Shown: positions 10,901 through 20,900 of the stretch, in pieces | How positions within the stretch are numbered: the first letter of the stretch is position 1 | How the letters are laid out: each line of letters starts with the position of its first letter | Assembly: GCF_000378125.1 (NCBI RefSeq) | Contig: NZ_KB899245.1 | Coordinates: 62,001 to 126,000 of the forward strand | DNA from: Rudaea cellulosilytica DSM 22992 | Lineage (GTDB): Bacteria; Pseudomonadota; Gammaproteobacteria; Xanthomonadales; Rhodanobacteraceae | DNA length: 64,000 nucleotides | Direction: 5' to 3' | The notes under the pieces: generated by a model | Told to the model about the DNA's origin: nothing | What the model saw: only the letters and a program-made list of their open reading frames with translations | Database searches by the model: none | Position numbers and translations under genes: made by a program

Positions 10901-10935
10901 ATCGCGAAAATCAAGAAGCGGCCATTGATGGCCGC
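10901..10935. repeat. Palindromic repeat, copy 1
   Basis: A conserved lead (ATCGCGAAAATCAAGAA) is followed by the palindrome GCGGCCAT-TG-ATGGCCGC. It matches copy 2 at 10965-10998 in the same orientation, differing by a few bases and one indel. Confidence 0.75.
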
Positions 10936-10964
10936 ACTTCGGTATATTTTTGCGCTCGTCCTTG

Positions 10965-10998
10965 AACGCGAAGATCAAAAGCGGCCATCCATGGCCGC
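10965..10998. repeat. Palindromic repeat, copy 2
   Basis: The lead AACGCGAAGATCAAAA is followed by GCGGCCAT-CC-ATGGCCGC. The hairpin ends only 8 bases before the start codon of the pseudouridine synthase gene, so it could affect translation. Both copies look like members of a REP-like interspersed family. Confidence 0.75.
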
Positions 10999-11006
10999 AA
11001 TTCTCA

Positions 11007-11753
11007 ATGAAAAGTCTTCAACCTCGACACGGTTTGGCGCGCGTGCTGAGCAAGCTCGGCATCTGTTCGCGCACTCAGGCACAGGTGCTCGTGCGCGCGG
11101 GACGTGTGCGCGTGAACGGGCGCATCGTGCGCGATCCGGAAGCTTCGACCGATGGCGTGCATGATCGCATCGCCGTCGACGACGAAGAGGTCTCGGCGCG
11201 GGAAAAAATCTATCTGGCACTCAACAAGCCGCGCGGCTACGTCACCACGGCAAGCGACGAGCGCGCGCGCGAGACGGTTTACGACCTGTTGAGCACCGCG
11301 AAGACAGCTGCCGACATGACTTGGCTCGCTCCGGTCGGACGGCTCGACAAGGCTAGCGAGGGCTTGTTGCTGTTCACCAACGACAGCGTCTGGGCAGCAC
11401 GTTTGACCGATCCCGCTTCACATCTCGACAAGACCTACCACGTGCAGATCGATGCGCTTGCGGATGCGGACCTGCTTGCGCGCCTACGCGAAGGCGTCGT
11501 CGACGCTGGCGAGAGGCTCGCGTTGAAATCGGTGCGTGAGTTGCGCAGGGGCGAAAAGCACTCCTGGCTCGAAATCGTCCTCGACGAAGGCAAAAACAGG
11601 CAGATCCGTCGCGTCCTCGCGGCGTGCGACGTCGGCGTGTTGCGCCTCGTGCGGATTGCGATCGGTCCGCTTGTCCTCGGCGAACTCGGCAAGGGGCAGG
11701 TACGTCCATTGACCGCGTCCGAGTTAGAAGACCTCGGCGGGATGCTTCCCTAG
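11007..11753 (+). CDS. RsuA/RluB/E/F-family pseudouridine synthase
   Basis: rRNA pseudouridine synthase of 248 residues. An N-terminal S4 RNA-binding domain (about residues 8-60) is followed by the catalytic domain with GRLDKASEGLL, where Asp114 is the expected catalytic aspartate, and the family segment EGKNRQIRRV. The pattern fits the RsuA/RluB/RluE/RluF group; which rRNA position is modified cannot be assigned. The ATG at 11007 starts just before the S4 domain but has no Shine-Dalgarno, and a palindromic repeat abuts it. An upstream in-frame GTG or ATG within the repeat (near 10950) is possible but would encode only translated repeat sequence. Confidence 0.85.
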   Translation: MKSLQPRHGLARVLSKLGICSRTQAQVLVRAGRVRVNGRIVRDPEASTDGVHDRIAVDDEEVSAREKIYLALNKPRGYVTTASDERARETVYDLLSTAKTAADMTWLAPVGRLDKASEGLLLFTNDSVWAARLTDPASHLDKTYHVQIDALADADLLARLREGVVDAGERLALKSVRELRRGEKHSWLEIVLDEGKNRQIRRVLAACDVGVLRLVRIAIGPLVLGELGKGQVRPLTASELEDLGGMLP

Positions 11754-11783
11754 CAGTTTTTCGCCAAATCGGTTATCGGTTAG

Positions 11784-12974
11784 TTACTTGACTACGCTGA
11801 GCTTTACTCCGACTTTCACGAACGCGGCGACCGCGCGATCGATCTGCTCGCGCGTGTGCGCCGCGCTCATCTGCGTGCGGATACGCGCCTGGCCTTGCGG
11901 CACGACCGGGTAGAAGAAGCCGATTACGTAGATGCCTTCATCGAGCAACTGACTGGCGAATTCTTGCGCGAGTTTGGCATCGCCAAGCATGACCGGCGCG
12001 ATCGGATGCGTGCCGGGACGAATGTCGAAGCCGGCATCAGTCATGCGCTTGCGGAAATACAGCGCGTTGTCGTTGACCTTGTCGCGCAGCGACGTGCTCG
12101 ACGACAGCATCTCGAACACCTTGATCGACGCGGCGACGAGCGGCGGCGGCAACGTGTTCGAGAACAGGTACGGGCGCGAGCGCTGGCGCAGCAAGTCGAT
12201 GATCTCGCGGCGCCCGGTGGTGAAGCCGCCGGAGCCGCCGCCGAGCGCCTTACCGAGTGTAGAAGTGAAAATATCCACTTTGTCGAGAACGCCGTGCAGC
12301 TCGGCCGAACCGCGTCCAGTCGGGCCGACGAAACCGGTCGCGTGCGAATCGTCGACCATGAGCAGTGCGTTGTACTTTTCCTTGAGGCGCACGATTTCGT
12401 CGAGCTTGGCAATGTAGCCGTCCATCGAAAACACGCCGTCAGTCGCGATCAGACGCGTGCGCTTGCCTTGCGTCTCGGCCAAATGCTTTTCGAGCTCGAC
12501 CATGTCGCTGTTTGCATAGCGGCGGCGCTCGGCCTTGCACAGGCGGATGCCGTCGATGATCGAGGCATGATTCAACGCATCCGAAATCACGGCATCTTCT
12601 TCGCCGAGGATGGTTTCGAACAGACCGCCGTTCGCGTCGAAGCATGAGGTATACAAAATTGTGTCTTCCGTACCGAAGAATTTCGCGATCGTCGCTTCGA
12701 GTTGCTTGTGCAGGTCCTGCGTGCCGCAGATGAAGCGCACGCTGGCGAGGCCAAAGCCGTGCGTGTCCAGCGCATCCTTCGCTGCCTGGATGATCTCGGC
12801 GTTGTCGGCGAGGCCGAGATAATTATTCGCGCAGAAGTTGAGCACCTCGCGCCCGTCGACGGTGCGGATCGAAGACGACTGCGGCGTCGCGATCACGCGC
12901 TCGGTCTTGTACAACCCCGCTTCGCGGATCGACTCGAGTTCGGACTGAAGACGGTTCTGGGCAGCGTAGGTCAT
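11784..12974 (-). CDS. kbl: 2-amino-3-ketobutyrate CoA ligase
   Basis: PLP enzyme of 396 residues that converts 2-amino-3-ketobutyrate plus CoA to glycine and acetyl-CoA, the second step of threonine breakdown. The whole protein follows Kbl closely: [11 protein letters not shown] near residue 47, DDSHATGF, and the PLP-lysine segment [12 protein letters not shown]. Its usual partner tdh is present on the same strand but 3.8 kb upstream, with three unrelated genes between. The start at 12974 matches the family N-terminus. It is divergent from the next gene, whose 5' end lies about 120 bp away. Confidence 0.94.
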   Translation of the reverse strand: MTYAAQNRLQSELESIREAGLYKTERVIATPQSSSIRTVDGREVLNFCANNYLGLADNAEIIQAAKDALDTHGFGLASVRFICGTQDLHKQLEATIAKFFGTEDTILYTSCFDANGGLFETILGEEDAVISDALNHASIIDGIRLCKAERRRYANSDMVELEKHLAETQGKRTRLIATDGVFSMDGYIAKLDEIVRLKEKYNALLMVDDSHATGFVGPTGRGSAELHGVLDKVDIFTSTLGKALGGGSGGFTTGRREIIDLLRQRSRPYLFSNTLPPPLVAASIKVFEMLSSSTSLRDKVNDNALYFRKRMTDAGFDIRPGTHPIAPVMLGDAKLAQEFASQLLDEGIYVIGFFYPVVPQGQARIRTQMSAAHTREQIDRAVAAFVKVGVKLSVVK

Positions 12975-13095
12975 GGCGGAATCCGGCGGACAATATCGGG
13001 AGTATCTGCCATTGTCCGCGATTCGCGTGCGCAAGGAAATTCGTCCGGAGTAAGATATCGGTGCGGCAATGCATCGGCGCGGCATGGGGAATGCG

Positions 13096-14547
13096 ATGAA
13101 GGGTCGGTCTCCGGAACACGACAGGCGTGGCGCGGCGAAGCCCGCGGCCCCTGCTTCGCCACCGCCGTCCAGCGGCGGTCATCGCTTGCGCGACTGGCTG
13201 ATCGGTACGCTCGGCATGATGGCCGCGGCGCCGGTGATCGGGCTGCTCGCCGGTTTCTTTCTGCTGTTCGGCGGCATCTTCCTCGGCGTTGCCTGGCAGG
13301 CCGCGATGAAGCCGTTGGTCGACATGCGCCAGTACGCCCCGTTCACCGCGTCCACCTCGGGGCGCATCGTCGAAAGTTGGGCGGCGATCGACTTCGATCC
13401 AGCCAATCTTCCCGCAGGTAAGTTGTACTGGGATCGCGCCAGCAAGATTTCGCGCTGCGCGGTCGTCGAATACACGGCCGGCGAATGGGGCTCGCCGCTG
13501 CGCCGCGCCTTCTGCGGCATGCGCCTGCAGTTCAGCGACAACTTCCGCCTGAGCGACTGGGCCGAGGCGGTACAAGAAGGCATTCCTTTCACCTTCCTGC
13601 GCGATACGAGCGGCTTCGAATTGCAGGAGGTACGCATGAGCCGCGCGACGCTCGACTGGATTTCGCATCACTCGCCACGCGATACGTTCGGCATGAGCAA
13701 GCCGCCGCCGACCACTGCGCTCGCCGCGCTGCGCGAACAGTTCGACCTGCCGGTCGACGTGGCGGTGTTGAGCTGGACCCATTCCGTTCCGGACTTTCCG
13801 CTGCGCTTCGATCCAAAACGCCCGCAGGAGGCGATGCCGGCGCGCGTCGTCGAGGACAGCCATGATTGGTACCCGGCGCCTGCGATCCTCGCGCTGCTGC
13901 TCGCCGTGCCGGGGTTCTGGGTCTGGCGAATGGGCGTGCGCTTTTTCTTCCCCGGCGAGCCGTCGGCACCCGTGTTGTGGGTGCTCACGCTGTTACCGCT
14001 GCTCGCGCTGCCGTGGTGGGGCGAGATGCTGCCCAAGCTCATCGCTCGGGCGAACCGCGACTGGGCGACGATCGCGAGCGACATGCTCGACGACGTCACT
14101 CGCGGCACGCGTCTCATCGCAAGTACGCCAGGCGAGGCCGAGTTCGCGCGTGGCGAGCGCCTCGTCTGGCGGCTCGATCAGGGCGCATACGCGGATACCT
14201 TCGGCCGCATCCGCTACGCCAAGCCGGAACCGGTGCCGAAGTCCGCGGACGAGGCGCTCGCCGCGCTGCGTACGCAGACCGCGGCGCAGGTGCGCAGCTT
14301 CGATTCGACGCAGCGCGCGACGCTGTTCCGACGCCTGCGTGAGCAGTACGACGCCAACTTGCAGAACGTGCAGCGGCTGTTCACGACGGCCGCGGAGGAC
14401 ACCTTGCGCGATGCGGGCGCCGATGCGGCCGCGCATAAGGCGGCGAGAAAGTTCCTGATCTTCGCCTCGGGCGGCAGCTACTACGAGGACCAGCTCGACA
14501 AGATAGAAGTGGCGCCGAGTTCGGCTAGCGCCGCGCCATCCCAGTGA
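13096..14547 (+). CDS. Membrane protein of unknown function
   Basis: I do not recognise this family. From the ATG at 13096 (GGGGA five bases upstream) it has about 483 residues. A basic, Pro-rich N-terminus precedes a hydrophobic hairpin ([20 protein letters not shown] and onward). A roughly 200-residue likely periplasmic region follows, then two more membrane segments around residues 260-315 ([14 protein letters not shown] and [13 protein letters not shown]). The charged C-terminal domain has predicted helices. ATGs at 13069 and 13084 are alternatives. It overlaps the convergent gene at 14525-16060 by 23 bases at their 3' ends. Confidence 0.65.
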   Translation: MKGRSPEHDRRGAAKPAAPASPPPSSGGHRLRDWLIGTLGMMAAAPVIGLLAGFFLLFGGIFLGVAWQAAMKPLVDMRQYAPFTASTSGRIVESWAAIDFDPANLPAGKLYWDRASKISRCAVVEYTAGEWGSPLRRAFCGMRLQFSDNFRLSDWAEAVQEGIPFTFLRDTSGFELQEVRMSRATLDWISHHSPRDTFGMSKPPPTTALAALREQFDLPVDVAVLSWTHSVPDFPLRFDPKRPQEAMPARVVEDSHDWYPAPAILALLLAVPGFWVWRMGVRFFFPGEPSAPVLWVLTLLPLLALPWWGEMLPKLIARANRDWATIASDMLDDVTRGTRLIASTPGEAEFARGERLVWRLDQGAYADTFGRIRYAKPEPVPKSADEALAALRTQTAAQVRSFDSTQRATLFRRLREQYDANLQNVQRLFTTAAEDTLRDAGADAAAHKAARKFLIFASGGSYYEDQLDKIEVAPSSASAAPSQ

Positions 14548-16060
14548 ACTCGCCGGCCGGATATTTCGGTGCGCCGTCGTAGGGCGCGCGCAAGACCACA
14601 TGCCAGCCGCGCTCGCGCAGTTTGCGTTTCGCCAGCGCCGAGGCTTCGCCGCCGATCAGCGCCGTCTTGCCGGCAGTGCCGAACTCGGTACGGGTGAAGA
14701 ACTCGTCGATATCGGCGGTCCAGCTTAGGTAGTCCACGGGCATCGGCAACAGCAGCCTGCCGTCGCGTGCGATGTAGACCAGCGCTGCGCCGGCGATCAC
14801 GAACTTGCCGTCGCGCTCTTTCGGCCACTGCTTGCGGATCTGCGACAGCGCATCGACGAGATAACGCCCTTCGACCTCGCCGTGCGTCACCGTGCCGAGT
14901 TCGAGCAGTTCGTTGCAGCCCGCGCTCGGCGCGAGCGCGACGATCGAGTCGGCGAGCCGCGTGCGCATCGTGTCGCTGAAGCCGCCGCGCTTGAGGAACT
15001 GGCGGATGCCGAACTCGTCGCTGCAGATCGATGCGAGCTGTTTCTCGTTGCGCTCGCGAATCTGTTCGGGCGTGTGGCTGAGGACGTACTCGTTGATCAG
15101 GCCCGAGTCGGTAATCACGTCCGCGGCCGTGCCGCCGATTGCGCCCAGCGCCTGGCCGGCGGAGAAATTGCCCCAGACCGCGGCCCAGGCGAGCGAATTC
15201 AGACGCTCGGCGATGTACGGGTTCGACGTGTTCGGATCGAAGCCGAGACGCTTGGCGATCTCATTGCGCGAAGAGTTGTACTTGAGATAGCGCTTGACCT
15301 CACGTCCGGCATCGCGGCCGGCGCGGGCGTACCAGGCTTTGCTCGGCCTCTCCGGTTCCGCGGGCGGAGCGGGGACGCCTTGTGCGTCGTCTGCGGCAAT
15401 CGCAGGCGCGTCGACATCGACATAGCCGGCGGGATCGGCGGGACTCGGCTGTTTCGCATCGGCGTTGGCGCGCGCGGCCGCATCCAGCGGCACGTCTCGC
15501 CCTGCGGTCATCGGCCCGTCCGGTGCGCGGAACGGATCGCCCTTGTTTTCCATGATGCGCGCGGAGCGGTCGCTGACACTCTGCGCGCGGTTTGCCCAGA
15601 TGCCGATCTGCTTCTTGAAGTAGCGCACCACGCCCATCGGCAGGCCGACGATCGAGTCGACCGGGTGGCTGATGACCTTGACGATGGTGCTGCCGGTTTT
15701 CTTGCCGCGCTCGGCAAGCGCACTGCCGAAGGCGCCGCTGCGCGTGGCCTGGTCGAGTGCCTCGATCGCGGGAATCTCGCTGACGCGAATCGCGAGCATT
15801 TGTGCGCTGTCGGCCGTGAGCGGGCCGTATGGCGTCGTGATCGAGAAGCGCGCCATGTAGCCGCCGACCTGCGCTTTCGGGTCAACCGTGAAATTCGGCC
15901 CGCTGAGCAGCGCCGGTTCGGCGATCGCTGCCGCATCGAGCACCGGTTCCGATTCGTAACCGCATTCGCGCACGCACGCGGGCGCGTCACGCGCGAAGGA
16001 CTCCGCTCGATGCGCGGACAAGATCAGTGCGACCAGCGCCAAGGAAAGTTTGCGCCACAT
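14525..16060 (-). CDS. Secreted protein of unknown function
   Basis: About 511 residues from the ATG at 16060. A signal peptide is clear (WRKLSLALVALILSAHRAES), followed by a Cys-containing start of the mature protein (CVRECGYES). The middle holds a low-complexity Ala/Pro/Asp stretch (residues about 235-275). The C-terminal half has four or more cysteines and hydrophobic segments, ending in LPMPVDYLSWTADIDEF and a basic tail. No catalytic motif is recognisable. It shares a 23-bp 3' overlap with the convergent membrane-protein gene, and the gene upstream starts a short distance away on the same strand. Confidence 0.65.
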   Translation of the reverse strand: MWRKLSLALVALILSAHRAESFARDAPACVRECGYESEPVLDAAAIAEPALLSGPNFTVDPKAQVGGYMARFSITTPYGPLTADSAQMLAIRVSEIPAIEALDQATRSGAFGSALAERGKKTGSTIVKVISHPVDSIVGLPMGVVRYFKKQIGIWANRAQSVSDRSARIMENKGDPFRAPDGPMTAGRDVPLDAAARANADAKQPSPADPAGYVDVDAPAIAADDAQGVPAPPAEPERPSKAWYARAGRDAGREVKRYLKYNSSRNEIAKRLGFDPNTSNPYIAERLNSLAWAAVWGNFSAGQALGAIGGTAADVITDSGLINEYVLSHTPEQIRERNEKQLASICSDEFGIRQFLKRGGFSDTMRTRLADSIVALAPSAGCNELLELGTVTHGEVEGRYLVDALSQIRKQWPKERDGKFVIAGAALVYIARDGRLLLPMPVDYLSWTADIDEFFTRTEFGTAGKTALIGGEASALAKRKLRERGWHVVLRAPYDGAPKYPAGEFTGMARR

Positions 16061-16103
16061 CGATGCGGGGTTTGCCAGGGGCCTCGGAATTGCGCTGAAC
16101 GGA

Positions 16104-16748
16104 TCAGCGAACGGTCTTGTTCTGCTCGAGGAACTCGGCATATGCCGCGTCGAGACGCTCGAGATTGTTTTTCTCCTCACCGGAAAGGACGTAGCGGCAG
16201 GAGTCGACCGGCATCAGCCGGCTGGGCTGGAGCAGGAATTCGATCAGATGATCGACGTACTTCTGGAAATCGCGTTGTTTGGCGTAGACGCGGGCCACGT
16301 GCTGGGCTTGGCCGAAGTCCATGTGCGCCAGGGTCTGCGTCGCGATTGCAGTCTGGTAAGCCGAATCGAGCAGCAGCGGATAAGCGATGCCGTGCCAGCC
16401 GGGAGTCTCGCTGCAGAGCCGCGGCGTGTGCGTGGCATCTGTTTTCGCCTTCTCTGCCATTTCCGCGTCGGCCTCGGCGATCTGCTTCAGGCCGTGTGCG
16501 ATTTCCGCGCGGCTCGCTTCCATCTCCGCACGCAGCGCGTGCAATGCGGCTTCGACCTGCTTGTGCTCTTCACGGTCGCGGCTCCATTCGCCGATCGCGA
16601 GCGCGAGCAACACGCCGAGCACGACCGAGAATGTCTGTACTGCGATTTCGGCGAGACTGATCGACTCGCGATGGAACCAGCGGCGAGCGGCAGACCGCGA
16701 GTCGTGTTCGCCGCGGCGTTCGAATGCAGGCGTTGGATCGTGGCTCAC
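16104..16748 (-). CDS. Single-pass membrane protein, unknown
   Basis: Protein of 214 residues with a charged cytoplasmic N-terminus and one transmembrane helix near residues 34-53 (VQTFSVVLGVLLALAIGEW). An adjacent long helical, coiled-coil-like segment (residues about 55-105) is rich in Glu, Ala and Lys. A C-terminal helical domain follows. Similar small proteins, in which a TM segment with the motif LGVLLAL..EW precedes a coiled coil, are common hypotheticals; I cannot name a function. It lies 22 bases downstream of tdh on the same strand and may be co-transcribed with it. Confidence 0.7.
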   Translation of the reverse strand: MSHDPTPAFERRGEHDSRSAARRWFHRESISLAEIAVQTFSVVLGVLLALAIGEWSRDREEHKQVEAALHALRAEMEASRAEIAHGLKQIAEADAEMAEKAKTDATHTPRLCSETPGWHGIAYPLLLDSAYQTAIATQTLAHMDFGQAQHVARVYAKQRDFQKYVDHLIEFLLQPSRLMPVDSCRYVLSGEEKNNLERLDAAYAEFLEQNKTVR

Positions 16749-16770
16749 CGCGTGCTCCGGCGGCCCATCG

Positions 16771-17808
16771 TCAATTCCACGAACAGACGACCTTACCGCA
16801 TTGCCCGGCGTCCATCAGATCGAAACCGCGCTGGAAGTCGTCGATGTGGATCTGGTGGGTCAGCACCTTCTGCAGCGGGAAGCCGGTCAGCAGCATCTGC
16901 GTCATCTTGTACCAAGTCTCGTACATGCGCCGGCCATAGATGCCGTGCAGCACGAGGCCCTTGAAGATGACCTTGTCCCAGTTGATGCCGGCGCCGTTCG
17001 GCATGATGCCGAGCATGGCGATCTTGCCGCCGTGGTACATGCAGTCGAGCATGTCGCCGAACGCACGCGGGTTGCCCGACATTTCCATGCCCACGTCGAA
17101 GCCTTCCATGTGCAGATCGGCCATCACGTCCTTGAGCGATTGCTTGGACACGTTGACCACGCGGGTCGCGCCCATGTCGGCGGCGAGCTTCAAGCGATAG
17201 TCGTTGACGTCGGTGACGACGACGTTGCGCGCACCGACGTGCTTGGCGATACCGGCGGCGATGATGCCGATCGGGCCGGCGCCGGTGATCAGCACGTCCT
17301 CGCCGATCAGATCGAACTCGAGCGCGCAGTGGGCGGCGTTGCCGTAGGGGTCGAAGAACGCGGCGAGCTCGGAGGGAATCTGGTCCGGTACCGGCCACAG
17401 ATTGGAAGAGGGCATGGCGATGTATTCGGCGAACGCGCCGTTGCGGTTCACGCCGATACCGATCGTATGCGGACACAGATGCTGCTTGCCGGCGCGGCAG
17501 TTGCGGCAGACGCCACAGACGATGTGGCCTTCGGCGGAGACGCGCTGGCCGATCGAGTAGCCGCGCACGCCCGGGCCCATGTCGACGATGCGGCCGACGA
17601 ATTCGTGGCCGATCACCAGGCCCGGCTTGATCGTGCGCTGCGACCACTCGTCCCATTTGTAGATGTGCAGGTCGGTGCCGCAGATCGCGGTCTTCTCGAG
17701 CTTGATCAGCACCTCGTTCGGGCCGATCTCGGGCAGCGGCACCTGCTCCATCCAGATGCCTTTGCCGGCTTCGCGCTTGACCAGCGCCTTCATCATTGCT
17801 TGCGACAT
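16771..17808 (-). CDS. tdh: L-threonine 3-dehydrogenase
   Basis: Zinc- and NAD-dependent dehydrogenase of 345 residues that oxidises L-threonine to 2-amino-3-ketobutyrate, the substrate of Kbl. Catalytic zinc ligands sit in [10 protein letters not shown] and GHEFVG. The structural zinc site is [15 protein letters not shown]. The NAD fold carries GAGPIGI. The start at 17808 has AGGA seven bases upstream; ATGs at 17796 and 17793 are alternatives closer to the E. coli N-terminus. A good -10 box (TATAAT) lies 26-31 bases upstream. Separation from kbl is unusual. Confidence 0.95.
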   Translation of the reverse strand: MSQAMMKALVKREAGKGIWMEQVPLPEIGPNEVLIKLEKTAICGTDLHIYKWDEWSQRTIKPGLVIGHEFVGRIVDMGPGVRGYSIGQRVSAEGHIVCGVCRNCRAGKQHLCPHTIGIGVNRNGAFAEYIAMPSSNLWPVPDQIPSELAAFFDPYGNAAHCALEFDLIGEDVLITGAGPIGIIAAGIAKHVGARNVVVTDVNDYRLKLAADMGATRVVNVSKQSLKDVMADLHMEGFDVGMEMSGNPRAFGDMLDCMYHGGKIAMLGIMPNGAGINWDKVIFKGLVLHGIYGRRMYETWYKMTQMLLTGFPLQKVLTHQIHIDDFQRGFDLMDAGQCGKVVCSWN

Positions 17809-17833
17809 GAGAGTGTCCTGACGGGAATGCGCA

Positions 17834-17839
17834 ATTATA
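17834..17839 (-). promoter_or_regulatory. Candidate tdh -10 element
   Basis: A perfect TATAAT on the minus strand, positioned to start transcription about 20 bases upstream of the tdh ATG. No recognisable -35 hexamer is present at 16-18 bases. Confidence 0.45.
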
Positions 17840-17895
17840 GCTGTGCGCGGCCCCCCGAGACGGGGCGCCTCTCATCACGATCCGACAGTCAAATG

Positions 17896-17936
17896 GGTTG
17901 CCTGCAGGGGCTGTAGGCCGGCCTGCGGTAGCAACC
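17896..17936 (-). terminator. Imperfect hairpin after pilY1
   Basis: GGTTGC/GCAACC and GCAGG/CCTGC arms form an interrupted stem about 20 bases beyond the pilY1 stop. There is no strong T run, so it may be a rho-dependent or stabilising structure rather than an intrinsic terminator. Confidence 0.35.
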
Positions 17937-17956
17937 TCGCGAGTTGCGCGTCTGCG

Positions 17957-20900
17957 TCAGTCGAGCACTTCGCGCCAATTCACGCGCGAGACCCCCGCGC
18001 CTCCGGCCGCTTGCTTGACCTTGGCGGTGCCGACCGACAGGCCGGTTTCGCCGTAGAGCAGGGCGACTTCGCTGGTATTGTTGCTGCCCGGCAACGCAAC
18101 CATCTGCACTTTGGTCACGGCGCTTTTCGTGCTCAGCGAACCGATCGTTACGCCGGAACTGGTGAGCAGCGCCGACTTGCCGCTGGTGTAGTCGGCATCG
18201 TAGACCGTGCCTTGGAACGAGCATGGATCTGCGGTTGGCGTGAGCGTGGCCCAGGCGACCTGGAAGATGCCAGCCGCGGCATCGGGATCGACCACGACGC
18301 GCTCGGTGGCGCCGTTGGCGCCTGCAGTGCCCTTGAGGTCGTAGTACCAGCCGGAATCGGTGTCGGCCACTGTCTGGGTCAGGCCGACGGTTAGGTCGTC
18401 GACCTTGATCAGATCGCCGCGTTTGATCGCCGAGGTCGCGCTGGAGGGCGCGAGGTCGGTGCCATCACGCAGCGCGTACATGGTTTGCTGCTTGGTGTCG
18501 GTCAGGTCGCCGATGTCGAGGAACTTGCCGGTGCCGACGAATACCCAGCGACGCAAGCCCAGGCCGGCCGAGTCGACATCGACCTCGATGCGCGGCGCGG
18601 TGGTGATCGGCTGTGCGTTATTTTTATCGTCCTGCAACTGGGCCAGCAGCGTGGGGTTGGGGTAGGTGCCGGTGCCGGACAGGTCAAAGCGCCAAAGGTT
18701 GCCGAGCAGGTCGCCGGCGTAGACCTGCTCAATGGTGTTGTCGCTCAGCGTGCGCGTGAATGCAGTCGCGCGCGCCAGCCCGCTGGGGCTGGCGGCGGTG
18801 CCGGCATCGTCTGTGGTGAACGTGGCGAGTTTGGCGCCGGTCTTCGCGTTGAGCACCCACAGATGGCCGTGGCCGCTGCTGTTGTTGTAACCCGAAGTCA
18901 CCAGCACAACCCAACCGTACTTGCGCGTCTTCACGATCAGCGGACGACCAAACGTGTAGCCCATGTCACTGTCGGTGAATTCCCACAGCACTTTCTGCGC
19001 GATTGAGGCTTCCTGGGTCGAACTGCTGGTTGTATCGAGCGCCGCGGGTACCTGGGTCACGTCGAGTGCGTAGATGCCTTTGCCGCCCTTGCCGAGACCG
19101 CCGACCAGCAACGTGTGCCATTCCGGCGTACCGGGCGTGGTACCGCCGGTCCAACCGAAGTCGACGTCGGCGACCTGCGGCGTCTGGTCGACGTAGAAAT
19201 GGTGTGCGTATGTATTCGTGGTCACGCCGTTCAAGTTGCCGAGCGCGGCAAGGCCGCTGACCGGCCCGCTGGTCGCATCGCCGTAGACGAAGCTCGGCAC
19301 GTAGGCGAACAGTTCGCTGCCGCCGCCGGTGACCGTGTTGGCAGCGCTCGGCGTCGAGAAGTCCGCGGCGAATGCATGCAGCATGCCGTCGTTTGAGCCG
19401 ACGTAGACCACTGGGCTGCGGTCCTTCACCGTGGCCGTGAAACTGGCGTAGCCGGGATTAGCGGCGTCGGTGTAGATCGGCGACAGCGCGGCCTGGACGA
19501 GCACGGCTTCCGAGTTGACGATATCGCCAAGCACGTGCTTGCGTCCATGGTACTTCGTGCCCTCCTGACTGCGGTCGCCGCGCAGGAAGTTGAGTAGGGC
19601 GCTGTCGCTGTTCAACGCCGCTTGCTGCGTAGCAGACAACTGGTTGTAGCGGAACGGCACGCCCTTCGCGTTATAGGTGATGATGCGCCGGCCGGTGTCC
19701 CAGGCAAGCTTGCTCGAGGTGGCGTTCTCCTTCGCCTGCACGAGGTTGTCGAGTTGTGTCTGCGCATGCCAGTCCGGTGGCGGGTTGACTTCGGTGATGC
19801 TGCCGCCGCTGACGCCGGTACCGATGAAACCTTTCACATCGCCGCTCCATTCACCCGGCGTGTATTTGGTCTGGTACAGCGGGAAGCCGGTCGCGCCGCT
19901 GGCGTTGAACGCTGCGGTGGCGTTCGAGAGCACGCGCGAGGCTGTCACGTTCGGACCGGAGGCGGCCAGCGGTGTCTTCGACGACACACGGTTGAAGATC
20001 TGGGCAAGGCCAGACTGGATCAGGTCGGGACGGTTGCCTTGGGAGTAGTTGTCCGGGCGCAGATCCTTGCCGGAGATTGTGCTGCTGTTGGTGTGCCAGC
20101 CGAGGAAACTCTGCGGCGTCGGCGCCTTGGTCGTGCCCACGCTGGCGCAGGTTGCCGGACTTGTCGTGCACTGCTGATCGTCGACGTCGAAACCGCCGTA
20201 CTTCGCCGCGAGCCAGTACATGTTCGGCCCCGGGCTGGTTGAGACCTGGCCGGTCTTCAGGTTGCCGGGATTGTAGACCTCGTTGCCGCTGCTGCCGTCG
20301 TAGGGACCAGGTTCCATCACGTCAACGGTGTAGGTGTCGATCGTGATCTTGGTATTTTTCTTGTTCGGATCGCTGTCGGTCAGGTCGGCGCGCTGATTTT
20401 GCGTGTGCGCGTAGTAGGCCATGCCGGCCATGCCGTAGGTGGGCGCGTTGCCGTAGGTCGAGTCCGGCTCGAAGATCGTGCCGAGCGTGCCTGTAGCGAT
20501 GCCGAGGTAGCCGGCCATGCTCTTCGATGCGGTTCCGCTCGGCGAGCCCTTCGCCTCGACCAGCGGCAGGTCGCCAAGCGCGTTGACCCAGGCTTGTGCG
20601 TCGAGGCCCGGATCGCTGCCGTTCGCAGCCAGCGGCGCCAGCGGATCCTTGTTGCTGCACGCGCCGTTGCCGGACGAGTTCGGACCTTTGCTCGGAATCG
20701 CCGAATCGCAGTGCGTATGCGAGTCGCCGATCGTGACAATGGCATTGCCTTGGCAGGTGTACTGGACCGGATCATTGCTGGGACTCGTGATCGCCGGAAA
20801 CCCGTCGAGATCGGCCGCGGTGAGGTTGCCAACGCCCTTGTTGTAACTTGCGGCGAGCGGGACCTTCTTGTAGTAGGCGAGCGTCGCCCAATACAGTTCC

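Noticed and set aside
10886-11164. Short plus-strand open frame across the two palindromic repeats
   Set aside because: Its product (AKIKKRPLMAA, REDQKRPSMAA) is a translation of the repeat unit itself, not a gene.
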